From contig JADHTB010000015.1 in NCBI GenBank assembly GCA_016776605.1, forward strand, positions 1-64,000: DNA of 64,000 nucleotides, written 5' to 3'. This document shows, piece by piece, positions 40,863 through 49,296 of the stretch (its first letter is position 1; each line of letters starts with the position of its first letter). The notes below the pieces were generated by a model. It had not been told where the DNA came from and searched no databases. It saw only the letters and a program-made list of their open reading frames with translations. The DNA is from Alphaproteobacteria bacterium (lineage in GTDB: Bacteria; Pseudomonadota; Alphaproteobacteria; GCA-2731375). Position numbers and translations under genes: made by a program.

Positions 40863-42419
40863 CTACTCCTGTCTCGCGGCCGCTTCGCGGTCCCGCAGAA
40901 TTTTCCGGTTTACCTTGCCCGCCGGCGTCTTCGGTAATTCGTCCGTGAAGGCGACGATGCGGGGATATTCGTGGCGGCTTAAATTTTCCTGGGCGAATTT
41001 TTGCAATTCCGTGATGAAGTCATCATCGCCATTTCGCCCGCTGACGATGAAGGCCTTGACCACCAGGCCGCGGACCGCGTCCGGCGCGCCAATCGCGGCG
41101 GCTTCCAGCACGTCGGGATGCTTCAACAATGTATCCTCGATCTCCATGGCGCTCATGGTCCAGCCGGCGGAGATAATGACGTCGTCCGCCCGGCCGCCAT
41201 GGAAATAATAGCCGTCCGCGTCCATGTGGCCGCGATCCTTGGTGGGAAACCAGCCGTCCCGGCGCATGACCATGATTTCGCCTACCTCGTTGGCTGCGCA
41301 GGGCTTGCCATCCGGGTCCAGGATCGCCACCTCCTGGCCGGGCATGGGCAGGCCCAGGGCGCCCAGCTTTGGCGGCAGGTCCCCGGCGCCGGGATAACTG
41401 CCCAGCAGTACGCCGACTTCCGTGGTGCCGTAGAAACTGCCCGGATATTGGCCAAAGGTTTGCTTGGCCCAATGGGCGGTATCCGTATCCATGGGCTCGC
41501 CGGTGAAGCTCAACTTGTCCAATGTGAAACTATGGCGGCCGGCGCTGCCGGCGTTCTTCATCATACGGTAGTGGGTCGCTGCCGCCGACAGATTGGTAAT
41601 CTCGAATTCTTCCAGCGCGGCCATCAGACGCTCTGGGTCGAACTTGCCGGCATAGCTGGCCGTGGTAACGCCCAGGGCGTGGGGCGCCAGAGTGCCGTGC
41701 CACAGGCCATGGCCCCAGGCCGTGGATGACGGGCACATGAAGCGGTCGCCGGGCCGAATGCCGGTGCCATACAGGGTCGCCAGCATGACGGTGACGATGG
41801 ACTGGTGCCGGTGCCTGACCGCATCGGGCAACTCCCGCGTGGTGCCGGAAGTGTATTGGTACATGGCCATGTCGCTGCCGGAGGTGTTCATCTCAAACGC
41901 GGTTTCGTGGTTTTCCAGCATGGCCATGAAATCACCGTCCGCGATGGCCACAGCACAGCCCGCATCCGGGGCCAACGCCGCCTTTTCAGGTGCCAGCAAT
42001 AACAGTTTCGGCTGGCAGTCGCCGACCCGCAGGCGCAGGCCCTCCGGCCCGAACAGGGTAAACAGCGGCACCGCCACGCAACCCGCCTTCATGGCGCCGT
42101 ACAGGGCGGCATAGAACGGCAATGACGGCTCCACCATCAAGGCAACCCGGTCGCCCGGGCCGATGCCCTGGGTGCGCAAATAATTGGCATAGCGTCCGGA
42201 CCAATCGGACAGCTCGCCATAAGTGAAGTTTTCCGAACCGCCATCGGCAATAGCAATGCGCACGGCCATCCGGTCACGGGGATGGCGGTCCAGGCATTCG
42301 TGGGCGATGTTCAACGAGGCGCGGTCGCCATCGAACAATTCCCATAGCCGATCCTTGGAACAAAAGCGCTGGGCGTCGGCGTAACTGCTGTAATCGGTCA
42401 GCATGGGCATGCGGGGCAT
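40863..42419 (-). CDS. AMP-forming acyl-CoA synthetase
   Basis: A 518-residue ANL-superfamily ligase. The P-loop is MYQYTSGTTRELPDAV, where the usual GxPK is RELP. Later core motifs are GSFYGTTEVG, DRGHMDADGYYFHGGRADDV and the catalytic lysine in PKTPAGKVNRKILRD. It activates a carboxylic acid with ATP and CoA. Three Met codons near 42404-42419 are possible starts. It is divergent from an IclR regulator, with two operator-like palindromes between, and is followed by the dehydratase gene. Confidence 0.88.
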   Translation of the reverse strand: MPRMPMLTDYSSYADAQRFCSKDRLWELFDGDRASLNIAHECLDRHPRDRMAVRIAIADGGSENFTYGELSDWSGRYANYLRTQGIGPGDRVALMVEPSLPFYAALYGAMKAGCVAVPLFTLFGPEGLRLRVGDCQPKLLLLAPEKAALAPDAGCAVAIADGDFMAMLENHETAFEMNTSGSDMAMYQYTSGTTRELPDAVRHRHQSIVTVMLATLYGTGIRPGDRFMCPSSTAWGHGLWHGTLAPHALGVTTASYAGKFDPERLMAALEEFEITNLSAAATHYRMMKNAGSAGRHSFTLDKLSFTGEPMDTDTAHWAKQTFGQYPGSFYGTTEVGVLLGSYPGAGDLPPKLGALGLPMPGQEVAILDPDGKPCAANEVGEIMVMRRDGWFPTKDRGHMDADGYYFHGGRADDVIISAGWTMSAMEIEDTLLKHPDVLEAAAIGAPDAVRGLVVKAFIVSGRNGDDDFITELQKFAQENLSRHEYPRIVAFTDELPKTPAGKVNRKILRDREAAARQE

Positions 42420-42472
42420 ACTGGGGAACCTAGGTTAAGACGGCTTCGGAAAGATTATGGACCTGGACAAAA

Positions 42473-42486
42473 TTGTCAATGCACAA
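42473..42486. promoter_or_regulatory. IclR-type operator candidate 1
   Basis: TTGTCAATGCACAA has TTGT/ACAA arms around a six-base centre. It is one of two similar 14 bp sites in the ligase/IclR divergent gap, 19 bp centre to centre, the size expected for two IclR dimers on adjacent turns of DNA. Confidence 0.5.
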
Positions 42487-42491
42487 TATTG

Positions 42492-42505
42492 TTGTCTATA
42501 GACAA
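42492..42505. promoter_or_regulatory. IclR-type operator candidate 2, perfect palindrome
   Basis: TTGTCTATAGACAA is a perfect 14 bp inverted repeat. It touches the most upstream ATG (42505) of the IclR gene, which favours the in-frame ATG at 42517 as the real start and suggests autoregulation together with control of the divergent ligase operon. Confidence 0.6.
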
Positions 42506-42516
42506 TGAAAGCGCAC

Positions 42517-43302
42517 ATGCCTGAAACCACAGCAACCCATCCGACCGGTCCGGCGCGGCCGGTGACGGCGGTCAGCCGGGCGGCCGGGATTTTGCGCCAC
42601 TTGGGCCGCAGCCAGGCCCCAATGGGGGTCAACCGTATCGCCCGCGACCTGGGCTTGATACCCAGCACCGCGTTGCATATTTTACGCACTTTGGCGCACG
42701 AGGATCTGGTGGTGTTCGATCCCAATACGAAACGCTACAGCCTGGGCGTCGGTATACTTGGCATCGCGCGGGATCTGTTGAGCCGGGGTGGTTTCGTGCC
42801 GGCGGTACAGGGCCATTTGGAAGCCATTGCCGCTGCCTTTGACGTCACCACCGTGGCTGTTGAACTGGATGGTCACGATCATATGGTGGTGGCGGGTCTG
42901 GCCCGGTCGCGTTTGGATTTGAGCATCCACGTCAACATTGGCAGCCATTTCCCGGCCCTGATTTCGGCCACCGGGCGTTGTGTCGCGGCGCAAAACAATT
43001 GGGACCGGGCCGAGTTGTCCTGCCGTTTCAAAAAGCTACGTTGGCAAAACGCACCCACATTCGAAACCTGGATGGCCGAGATCGCGGCGGCCCGGCGGGA
43101 CGGCTTCGCTATCGATGACGGCAATTATATTCGCGGCATCATCATTCTAGCCGCCCCCATTGCGCAATTATCGGGGGCAGCCGGCGCACCCAGCCGGGCC
43201 GTGGTTGCCGTTGGTCTGGCGGCGCAATTGAACAGCCGTCAACGCCAGGACCTGGCGCGAAGGTTGCGCTCCGTGGCCGACAGTCTGGCTGATGTTTCAT
43301 GA
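42517..43302 (+). CDS. IclR-family transcriptional regulator
   Basis: About 261 residues. Residues about 15-70 are the winged helix (VSRAAGILRHLGR, then the recognition region LGLIPSTALHILRTLAHE), and the remainder is the IclR effector domain (FPALISATGRCVAAQNN). Family members respond to aromatic or short-chain acids. The start at 42517 is chosen because the ATG at 42505 lies inside a perfect palindrome and lacks a ribosome site; neither start has a strong one. It most likely controls the divergent ligase-dehydratase operon and itself. Confidence 0.88.
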   Translation: MPETTATHPTGPARPVTAVSRAAGILRHLGRSQAPMGVNRIARDLGLIPSTALHILRTLAHEDLVVFDPNTKRYSLGVGILGIARDLLSRGGFVPAVQGHLEAIAAAFDVTTVAVELDGHDHMVVAGLARSRLDLSIHVNIGSHFPALISATGRCVAAQNNWDRAELSCRFKKLRWQNAPTFETWMAEIAAARRDGFAIDDGNYIRGIIILAAPIAQLSGAAGAPSRAVVAVGLAAQLNSRQRQDLARRLRSVADSLADVS

Positions 43303-43329
43303 CCCCGGCCTGCGTGTTATGACAGAACC

Positions 43330-44250
43330 ATGGAGCAGGGAATAAAGAACCAGCCGGCCAATGACCCGCCCGAGGGCTATCAATCCTTCGCCCACAACGG
43401 ATCGTTTGGCGATTGCATCGGGCCTTTCTATTTCCGCCCGGAGGCAACGGGCGGTTTTCGCTATGTCTTTCGCAGCGCTGGCGTGCACGCCAACCCAAAT
43501 GGCGTGACCCACGGCGGCGCGCTATATAGTTTCGCCGATCACATCACCGGTCATGCGGTGGTGCATACGACCAAGCGGCTGTGCGCCACGATCAAATTCA
43601 AGGTCGAATATCTTGCCCCCGCGCCCCTGGATAGCCTGATCGAAGGGCAAGTGGATTTATTGCGCGTCACCCGCACCTTGGTGTTCCTGCGGGTGCGCCT
43701 CTTCGCGGCCGACCGTACCCTGATGACCGCCAATGGCACTTACAAACTATTTGCCCCCTACGAACCTGGCCAGTATGGCGCCGCGAAACCATCCCCCCCG
43801 CCGCTCGATGACATAAGACCACCGGTTCCAGGCGGCTTTCGACCTTTTCCCAACCAGGCAGCCTACGCCGAGCTATGTGGCCCTACGCACTACCGCCGCC
43901 TGGATAATGGCGGCTTCATCAACGGTTTTCAGTCCAGGGCGCGGCATGACAACACCAACAAGGTCGTTCATGGCGGCGTCATCTTTACCTTCGCCGACGA
44001 CTTCATGGGCCGGGCCGCCTCGGGCGTGGCGCGGCGCTATGCCACCACGGTGGCCATGAATGTGGAATATCTGTCGCCCGGACCGCTGGATGCCTGGATC
44101 GAGGGCACGGCGGAAATCAGTCACCTGGACGATGACTTGGCCTTTGTCCGGGGCCGCGTTTTTCACGCCGACCGTACCCTTCTAACCGCCGACGGCGTCT
44201 GGCGGTTGTTGCAACCTTATGTAAAGGCAGAGCCGGAGGCGGCAAAATGA
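43330..44250 (+). CDS. Twin hot-dog PaaI-type thioesterase
   Basis: A 306-residue protein with two hot-dog thioesterase modules in tandem. Each has the PaaI-type active segment: NPNGVTHGGALYSFADHITG near residue 58 and NTNKVVHGGVIFTFADDFMG near residue 205. Asn-Gly/His-Gly-Gly and Asp keep the normal active-site pattern in both, so a pseudo-dimer with two catalytic clefts is expected. It would hydrolyse acyl-CoA esters. It lies 27 bases after the IclR gene and may belong to the same regulon. Confidence 0.85.
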   Translation: MEQGIKNQPANDPPEGYQSFAHNGSFGDCIGPFYFRPEATGGFRYVFRSAGVHANPNGVTHGGALYSFADHITGHAVVHTTKRLCATIKFKVEYLAPAPLDSLIEGQVDLLRVTRTLVFLRVRLFAADRTLMTANGTYKLFAPYEPGQYGAAKPSPPPLDDIRPPVPGGFRPFPNQAAYAELCGPTHYRRLDNGGFINGFQSRARHDNTNKVVHGGVIFTFADDFMGRAASGVARRYATTVAMNVEYLSPGPLDAWIEGTAEISHLDDDLAFVRGRVFHADRTLLTADGVWRLLQPYVKAEPEAAK

Positions 44251-44439
44251 ACATTCCCTTCAGCCGTTAGAACATCGGCGCGGCAAGGATAAGGACCGCC
44301 TGCCCGCGGAACGCCGGCATCACGGTTAAAGGCTATCCGATCGATAGGGTGACGGCGGTCACCTCCCCTGCCGTAGCGTTGCTGTAAACTGACATGAAGA
44401 CATTAGGTCATGGCGCTTGCCGCCGTACGGAGGATGTCA

Positions 44440-44910
44440 ATGAATGCAGTATTGAAAAGTTTCGTGGCCGCCCTGCTGGTGGTGCTGGCCTGCCTTTATG
44501 CCGCTCCCGGCCAGGCGGCGCGGATTGATGTGACCGACGTCATCTTCGATGCGGTGGAGAAGCGCCTGATCCGCGAATATTTTGCACCCCAGGACCGCAA
44601 AGGCCAGACCAAGAGCGATAAAGAGCCTCGCGGAAAAGGTAAAAAGAACCAACACGGCAAAAAGGGTCGGCCTCCTGGTTTGCCTCCGGGCCTGGCGAAG
44701 CGGGGCGGTTTGCCGCCGGGACTGGCAAAACGCCAACAGCTTCCGCCTGGGCTGGCCAGGCGTGATCTGCCCAATGGCCTACTTGCCATTCTACCCACCG
44801 CCGCCGCGGGGACAGAGCGGCTAGTCGTCGGCAACAACGTGGTCCTGATCCAGAAAGCGACCGGGATTGTCCTGGATATCCTATCGGATGTGGGCGGGCA
44901 GACCCGATAG
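44440..44910 (+). CDS. CigR/RcnB-like exported protein with proline-glycine repeats
   Basis: A 156-residue protein with a signal peptide (MNAVLKSFVAALLVVLACLY, cleavage after GQAA), then a basic low-complexity segment of Lys/Arg/Gly. Three near-identical repeats LPPGLAKR-type follow, at about residues 82-113, and then a C-terminal beta region (LVVGNNVVLIQKATGIVLDI). This layout matches the anti-virulence CigR and nickel/cobalt RcnB-related periplasmic family. The start at 44440 is selected because GGAGG is six bases upstream. The function in this organism is unknown. Confidence 0.78.
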   Translation: MNAVLKSFVAALLVVLACLYAAPGQAARIDVTDVIFDAVEKRLIREYFAPQDRKGQTKSDKEPRGKGKKNQHGKKGRPPGLPPGLAKRGGLPPGLAKRQQLPPGLARRDLPNGLLAILPTAAAGTERLVVGNNVVLIQKATGIVLDILSDVGGQTR

Positions 44911-44928
44911 TCAGCCAGATGGTAGGTC

Positions 44929-45333
44929 ATGAAAGATAGCTTTAATCTGCCTAAACGGCCCGGCGCCTACGCATTGTTGCTCGAACTGTCGCAACCCTTC
45001 ACGCTGCCCATTGCCCGGCTGGGACGGCCCACCCTTGCCCCTGGCCATTATGTCTATTGCGGCAGTGCCTATGGGCCGGGGGGCCTGGCGGCGCGCGTTG
45101 GGCGCCATTTGCGCCGCGGCAAAGCCATTCGCTGGCATGTGGATCATCTGACCGAAACGGGCAAGGTGCTGGATGTATTGTGCGTGCCGGACGGCTCTGA
45201 ATGCGAATTGGTCCGGCGCCTGGCCCGAATGGCGGATGCCGGCGCACCGGTCGCCGGCTTTGGCAGCAGCGATTGCCAGCAATGCAGCTCTCACCTATTG
45301 TCAGTGTCAACTAAATTTGTCCTCACCGCCTGA
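44929..45333 (+). CDS. DUF123/GIY-YIG-like endonuclease family protein
   Basis: A 134-residue protein of the DUF123 branch of GIY-YIG nucleases. The family motif HYVYCGSAYGPGGLAARV is followed by RHLRRGKAIRWHVDHL and the cysteine/aspartate region GFGSSDCQQCSSHLL. These match the usual catalytic Tyr/Arg/His positions. The biological target of this stand-alone type is unknown. It follows the CigR-like gene by 18 bp and precedes the desulfhydrase gene by 21 bp, probably in one transcript. Confidence 0.85.
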   Translation: MKDSFNLPKRPGAYALLLELSQPFTLPIARLGRPTLAPGHYVYCGSAYGPGGLAARVGRHLRRGKAIRWHVDHLTETGKVLDVLCVPDGSECELVRRLARMADAGAPVAGFGSSDCQQCSSHLLSVSTKFVLTA

Positions 45334-45354
45334 CTGAATTGACGAGTTCGCGCC

Positions 45355-46356
45355 ATGGTGCTTGCCAAATTTCCACGCCTGCCGCTGGCCCATCTGCCGA
45401 CGCCGCTGGAGCCTTTGCCCCGCCTGAGCGCGCATCTGGGTGGGCCGCGCATTCTGGTCAAGCGGGACGACTGCACCGGCCTGGCCCTGGGCGGCAACAA
45501 GACGCGCAAACTGGAATTTCTGATGGCCGAGGCCCGGGACCAGGGCGCCGATACCATTGTGACCATTGGCGGCGTGCAATCGAACCACGTGCGCCAGACC
45601 GCCGCCGCCGCCGCCCAGGCGGGCCTGTCCTGCCATCTGGTGCTGGCCCGCGCCGTGCCGTGGGACGAACCGGCCTACGAAATTTCCGGCAACGTGCAAT
45701 TGGACCATCTGCTTGGCGCGCAAGTGCATCTGCTGCCCGGCGGCACCGACCGCGGTGGCGCCCTGCGGCGGATAGAAAAGGCGTTGCGGTCTCAGGGGCG
45801 AAATCCGTATGTCATTCCCACCGGTGGTTCGAACCCCACGGGCGCTCTGGGTTATGTGGCCTGCGCCATGGAACTGGAAGAGCAGGCCGGGGCCAGGGGC
45901 GAGAAAATTGATTATCTGATCCATGCGACGGGCAGCGGCGGCACCCAGGCCGGTCTTGTCGCCGGCTTCCATGTCCTGGGCAGCCAAATCCAGACCCTTG
46001 GCATCGAGATCACGGCGGATGCGGAGGATATATCCACCAAAGTGCAGACAATCACGCGGGATACGGCCCGTCTGCTGGGACAGGGCAAACCCCCGCCCAA
46101 CGAGGTTTCGCAAGTGATCGCGGGCTATGCGGGCAGCGCCTACGGTATGCCGACGGAACAGATGCGCGCGGCGGTTCGTCTGGCGGCACGGCTGGAAGGC
46201 TTGATCCTGGACCCGGTTTATACCGGCAAGGCCATGGCGGGGCTGATCGACCTGGTCCGCCAGGGGCGCTTCTCCGCCGATCAGACCATCGTCTTCCTGC
46301 ACACCGGCGGCGCGCCGGGTCTGTTCGGCTATACCAGCTATTTCCAGGACGAATAG
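45355..46356 (+). CDS. PLP-dependent D-cysteine desulfhydrase / L-cysteate sulfo-lyase-like enzyme
   Basis: A 333-residue fold-type II PLP enzyme. The Schiff-base lysine is in LALGGNKTRKLEFLM, the Ser/Asn cofactor loop in TIGGVQSNHVRQTA, and the phosphate loop in THATGSGGTQAG-like sequence (YLIHATGSGGTQAG). The HTGGAPGLFGY ending is typical of D-cysteine desulfhydrase, ACC deaminase and cysteate sulfo-lyase. These cannot be separated by eye. A link with the sulfopyruvate decarboxylase-like genes at 38.5-39.7 kb would favour a sulfonate role (inference). A 16 bp tandem duplication covers its stop. Confidence 0.83.
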   Translation: MVLAKFPRLPLAHLPTPLEPLPRLSAHLGGPRILVKRDDCTGLALGGNKTRKLEFLMAEARDQGADTIVTIGGVQSNHVRQTAAAAAQAGLSCHLVLARAVPWDEPAYEISGNVQLDHLLGAQVHLLPGGTDRGGALRRIEKALRSQGRNPYVIPTGGSNPTGALGYVACAMELEEQAGARGEKIDYLIHATGSGGTQAGLVAGFHVLGSQIQTLGIEITADAEDISTKVQTITRDTARLLGQGKPPPNEVSQVIAGYAGSAYGMPTEQMRAAVRLAARLEGLILDPVYTGKAMAGLIDLVRQGRFSADQTIVFLHTGGAPGLFGYTSYFQDE

Positions 46357-46379
46357 TCCAGCTGACGAATAGTCCAGCT
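46348..46379. repeat. Perfect 16 bp tandem duplication over a stop codon
   Basis: GACGAATAGTCCAGCT occurs at 46348-46363 and again at 46364-46379. The first copy holds the TAG stop of the desulfhydrase-like gene. The second copy runs directly into the truncated palindromic repeat at 46379-46410, so it may be a target-site duplication or a slippage product. Confidence 0.8.
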
Positions 46380-46410
46380 AGAGCATTCTCATTAATTCGG
46401 AATTGCCCTA
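46379..46410. repeat. Truncated 32 bp miniature palindromic repeat
   Basis: TAGAGCATTCTCATTAATTC to GGAATTGCCCTA keeps both ends of the A-type repeat but lacks the core hairpin, as expected from an internal deletion. The right-hand CTA (46408-46410) is the TAG stop of the SDR gene on the minus strand. Confidence 0.75.
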
Positions 46411-47199
46411 ACCGGTGGCGGTGATGCCGCCATCAACCACGATTTCGGCGCCGGTCATGAAACTTGAGGCGTCCGAGGCGAGAAATAGAATGGCGTTGGC
46501 TATATCGATGGGCTGGCCCAGGCGGCCTATGGGGTGCATTTGGCGCATTTTTTCCATCGCCGCCTTTTGCCCCGCTGCATCCCGGTGCGCCACCAAAGCC
46601 TCGACCATGGGCGTTTCGATGGTGCCGGGATGGACCGAATTTACCCGCACGTTATAGCCGTAGTGGGCCGCCTCCATCGCGGCCGCCTTGGTCATCAAAC
46701 ACACCCCGCCTTTCGAACCGCAATAGGCGATCTGACGCATATAGCCCCGCAGGCCGGCGATTGAGGAGATGTTGATGATGGAGCCGCCTCCAGAATCCCG
46801 CATCGCCGGCATGGCATATTTGATGCCCAGGAAAACGCCATCCAGGTTTACCGCCATGACTTTCCGAAAATCCGCCAGGCTGGTATCGACGATCTTGGCG
46901 ACCAGTTCAATGCCCGCGCCGTTGAGCAGGATATGCAGGCCGCCAAATTGCGCCACTACCGCCGCCACCGCCGCCTCCCACGAAGCTTCGGAAGTTACAT
47001 CCAGTGTAAAATGCGCGGCCCGGCCCCCGGCCGTGGTAATCATCGCCGCGTTTGCCGCCCCGCCTTCGGCGTCTATGTCAGCGATGGCGACCGCCGCGCC
47101 CTTGGCCGCCAATAACCGCGCTGTTTCGGCGCCAATGCCGGAAGCACCGCCGGTAACCAAGGCCACTTTTCCATTCAAATCATAAGTCGCATTCGTCAT
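46408..47199 (-). CDS. Short-chain dehydrogenase/reductase (SDR)
   Basis: A 263-residue classical SDR. The cofactor loop is VTGGASGIGAETARLLA, NNAG is replaced by LNGAG, and the catalytic Ser-Tyr-Lys set is IINISSIAG with YCGSKGGVCLM. Asp at ADIDAEGG suggests NAD(H) preference. The C-terminal PIDIANAILFLASDAS block is standard. The substrate is not known. It converges on the desulfhydrase gene, and its stop is inside a repeat. Confidence 0.9.
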   Translation of the reverse strand: MTNATYDLNGKVALVTGGASGIGAETARLLAAKGAAVAIADIDAEGGAANAAMITTAGGRAAHFTLDVTSEASWEAAVAAVVAQFGGLHILLNGAGIELVAKIVDTSLADFRKVMAVNLDGVFLGIKYAMPAMRDSGGGSIINISSIAGLRGYMRQIAYCGSKGGVCLMTKAAAMEAAHYGYNVRVNSVHPGTIETPMVEALVAHRDAAGQKAAMEKMRQMHPIGRLGQPIDIANAILFLASDASSFMTGAEIVVDGGITATG

Positions 47200-47466
47200 G
47201 CCGCTGGGTCCCTGTGTGATTACTTGTCCAATGCCGGCCTAATATATAGCGCGGTCAATCTACCTGCGCGCTGATTACTTGGCATTTTGCACTACAAAAT
47301 CAACCTCTTGCCGCGTAATTCTATTCGGTCTTCCCGTGCGCGCGTTATGTATTTGTTACAGACTGTAGGGTTGCCGTAATTATCAAGACTGCAATCACGT
47401 GGTGGTTGCCTTGGCCGTCCCAGTCCATTACGCTCCGTCGTCATCATAATTAATTGGGAGGCTAAA
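47200..47466. other. Divergent intergenic region upstream of the TRAP operon
   Basis: A 267 bp gap between the SDR start and the TRAP binding-protein start. It holds two copies of TGATTACTTG (47219 and 47273 regions) about 54 bp apart and is more AT-rich towards the TRAP gene. GGGAGG precedes the TRAP start. No gene or clear promoter pair was identified. Confidence 0.45.
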
Positions 47467-48549
47467 ATGAAGAAGTTCGGGACCATCAAGTCGGTCGCCG
47501 CAGTGGCAATCGCGGGGGCCATGGCCCTCGGGTTGTTGGCCGCGCCGGCATCGGCTGAAATGAAGAAAAAGGAATTCAAGGTTGTTGGAACCTGGGGTTT
47601 CCTGGACCATTGGAAAGAGCGTGAAGGCCCGTTTTGGAAAGAGCGTCTGCCTAAGTTGTCGGGCGGCAAGCTGACCGCCAATGCCAAGTCGCAGACCGAA
47701 CTTGGTCTTTCCGGCTTTGAGATCATGCGCCTGCTGAAACTCGGCGTGTTCGATGCCGTGCATGGCGTCACCACCTATGTGGCCCAGGACAGCCCCGCCA
47801 TTGAAGGCGCTGATTTATCTGGCGTCATCCAGGATCTGCCCACCTACCGCAAGGCGAACGAAGCCTATCGTGGTATTCTGGCGCGGGAGTTTGAGCAAAA
47901 GTACGACGCCAAACTGCTGATGATCTATGCCTGGCCCAGTCAACAACTGTGGTGCAACCTTGGCGACAAGAGCATCAAAAAGGTTAGTTTGAAAGAACTG
48001 AAGGGCAAGAAGATCCGTACCTACAGTACCACGCTGGGTGATTTCATTGAAGGCATTGGCGGCTCCGCCGTGACCATTGCCTTTGCCGAGGTTGTGCCGG
48101 CGCTGCAAAAAGGCGTAGCCGACTGCGGCATCACCGGCACTCTGCCGGCCTATAACGCCAAGTGGTATCAGGTGGTGACCCATAATATCCGGGTTCGCCT
48201 GGGTTATGCCTCTTCCTTCCTGGCCATGAACATGAAGGTCTGGAATGGCCTGGACGCAGAATCAAAAGCTCTGCTGAAAAAAGAATTGGCCGTGCTGGAA
48301 GAAGAAATGTGGGTGGCCACGGCGAAGAACGACGAACGGGGCATGAATTGCAATGCCTCCGGTCCTTGTGATGGTCCCACTGGCGGCATGGTTCCCGTGG
48401 AACCGACCGCGGCTGACAAGGCCCAATTGAAAGACGTCGTGGAAAACTTCGTCCTGAAGCGTTGGGCCAAGCGTTGCGGCACGCAAAAATGCCTCGACGA
48501 ATGGAACGCGACTATCGGAAAAATTTCCGGCATGAAGGCTTCCATGTAA
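47467..48549 (+). CDS. TRAP transporter solute-binding protein (DctP family)
   Basis: A 360-residue exported protein with a signal peptide (cleavage after APASA at about residue 29). The ligand-contacting region KGKKIRTYSTTLGDFIEGIG has the conserved arginine that binds substrate carboxylates, and FAEVVPALQKGVADCGITG is the usual second motif. A cysteine-rich C-terminal part (NCNASGPCDGPTGG and RCGTQKCLDEW) is less common and may form disulfides. It captures an organic acid in the periplasm for the two permease genes that follow. Confidence 0.93.
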   Translation: MKKFGTIKSVAAVAIAGAMALGLLAAPASAEMKKKEFKVVGTWGFLDHWKEREGPFWKERLPKLSGGKLTANAKSQTELGLSGFEIMRLLKLGVFDAVHGVTTYVAQDSPAIEGADLSGVIQDLPTYRKANEAYRGILAREFEQKYDAKLLMIYAWPSQQLWCNLGDKSIKKVSLKELKGKKIRTYSTTLGDFIEGIGGSAVTIAFAEVVPALQKGVADCGITGTLPAYNAKWYQVVTHNIRVRLGYASSFLAMNMKVWNGLDAESKALLKKELAVLEEEMWVATAKNDERGMNCNASGPCDGPTGGMVPVEPTAADKAQLKDVVENFVLKRWAKRCGTQKCLDEWNATIGKISGMKASM

Positions 48550-48570
48550 TTTTCGATACAAGACATATGG

Positions 48571-48604
48571 ATTGGCGCCGCGTTCTTAACCGCGCGGCGC
48601 CAAT
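48571..48604 (+). terminator. Strong stem-loop between the TRAP binding-protein and permease genes
   Basis: ATTGGCGCCGCG at 48571-48582 pairs perfectly with CGCGGCGCCAAT at 48593-48604 around a ten-base loop. It starts 22 bases after the binding-protein stop. There is no U tract. Such hairpins commonly protect the upstream mRNA and reduce read-through, so that binding protein exceeds permease. Confidence 0.7.
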
Positions 48605-48681
48605 TTCGTAATCCTCAGGTTATCGTTGTGTGGAGCCCTATAACAGGGGCCGTGATGATACCTGGGTCAAGGATATAGATT

Positions 48682-49290
48682 ATGTTTGCTAAAATTCACC
48701 ATCGCCTGGAAATCATCTCCCGTTGGGCTGTCTGGGTGGGCGGTGCGGCGCTGATGGCTGCCGCGTTCATGGTTACTGTTGATGTTTTAGCTCGCAAATT
48801 TATCGGGGTGACCATGAGTGGTTCGGATGAATATTCGGGCTATGTATTTTCCGCCACGACAACCTGGGCTTATTCATATTGTTTATTGCATCGTTCCAAC
48901 GTGCGGATTGATGCGTTTTATAGCTTGTTGCCCAAGCCGGTTGCCGCCTGTCTTGATGTCGTCGGCTGCATCCTGTTGTTCTATTACATGTCAATCATGA
49001 CCTATTACGCGGGCATATCCTTTGGCAATTCCTGGCAAAGCAATTCCGTATCGATCACCACACTCGGTACGCCGCAGTGGATCCCACAATTATTCTGGTT
49101 TGCTGGATTGCTGCTGTTTTTGATTACGTTGATCTTTGTAACGCTTTACGCCGTTGTCGCCTTGTTGCAGCACAATTGGAAATTGGTTGCCAAAATTGTA
49201 GGTGTTCCAAGTATGGCCGACGTGATCGTGGAAGAAACCCAAGGTCACGACGTCGTCTTGGCGACTAGCGACACTCTGGACAGGACATAA
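48682..49290 (+). CDS. TRAP transporter small permease (DctQ family)
   Basis: A 202-residue membrane protein with four hydrophobic helices, for example WAVWVGGAALMAAAFMVTVD, and the family segment VDVLARKFIGVTMSGSDEYS. It is the Q-subunit that pairs with the large permease. AAGGAT precedes the start. The last 40 residues are a soluble tail. It is followed by the DctM gene after six bases. Confidence 0.92.
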   Translation: MFAKIHHRLEIISRWAVWVGGAALMAAAFMVTVDVLARKFIGVTMSGSDEYSGYVFSATTTWAYSYCLLHRSNVRIDAFYSLLPKPVAACLDVVGCILLFYYMSIMTYYAGISFGNSWQSNSVSITTLGTPQWIPQLFWFAGLLLFLITLIFVTLYAVVALLQHNWKLVAKIVGVPSMADVIVEETQGHDVVLATSDTLDRT

Positions 49291-49296
49291 GAAATA

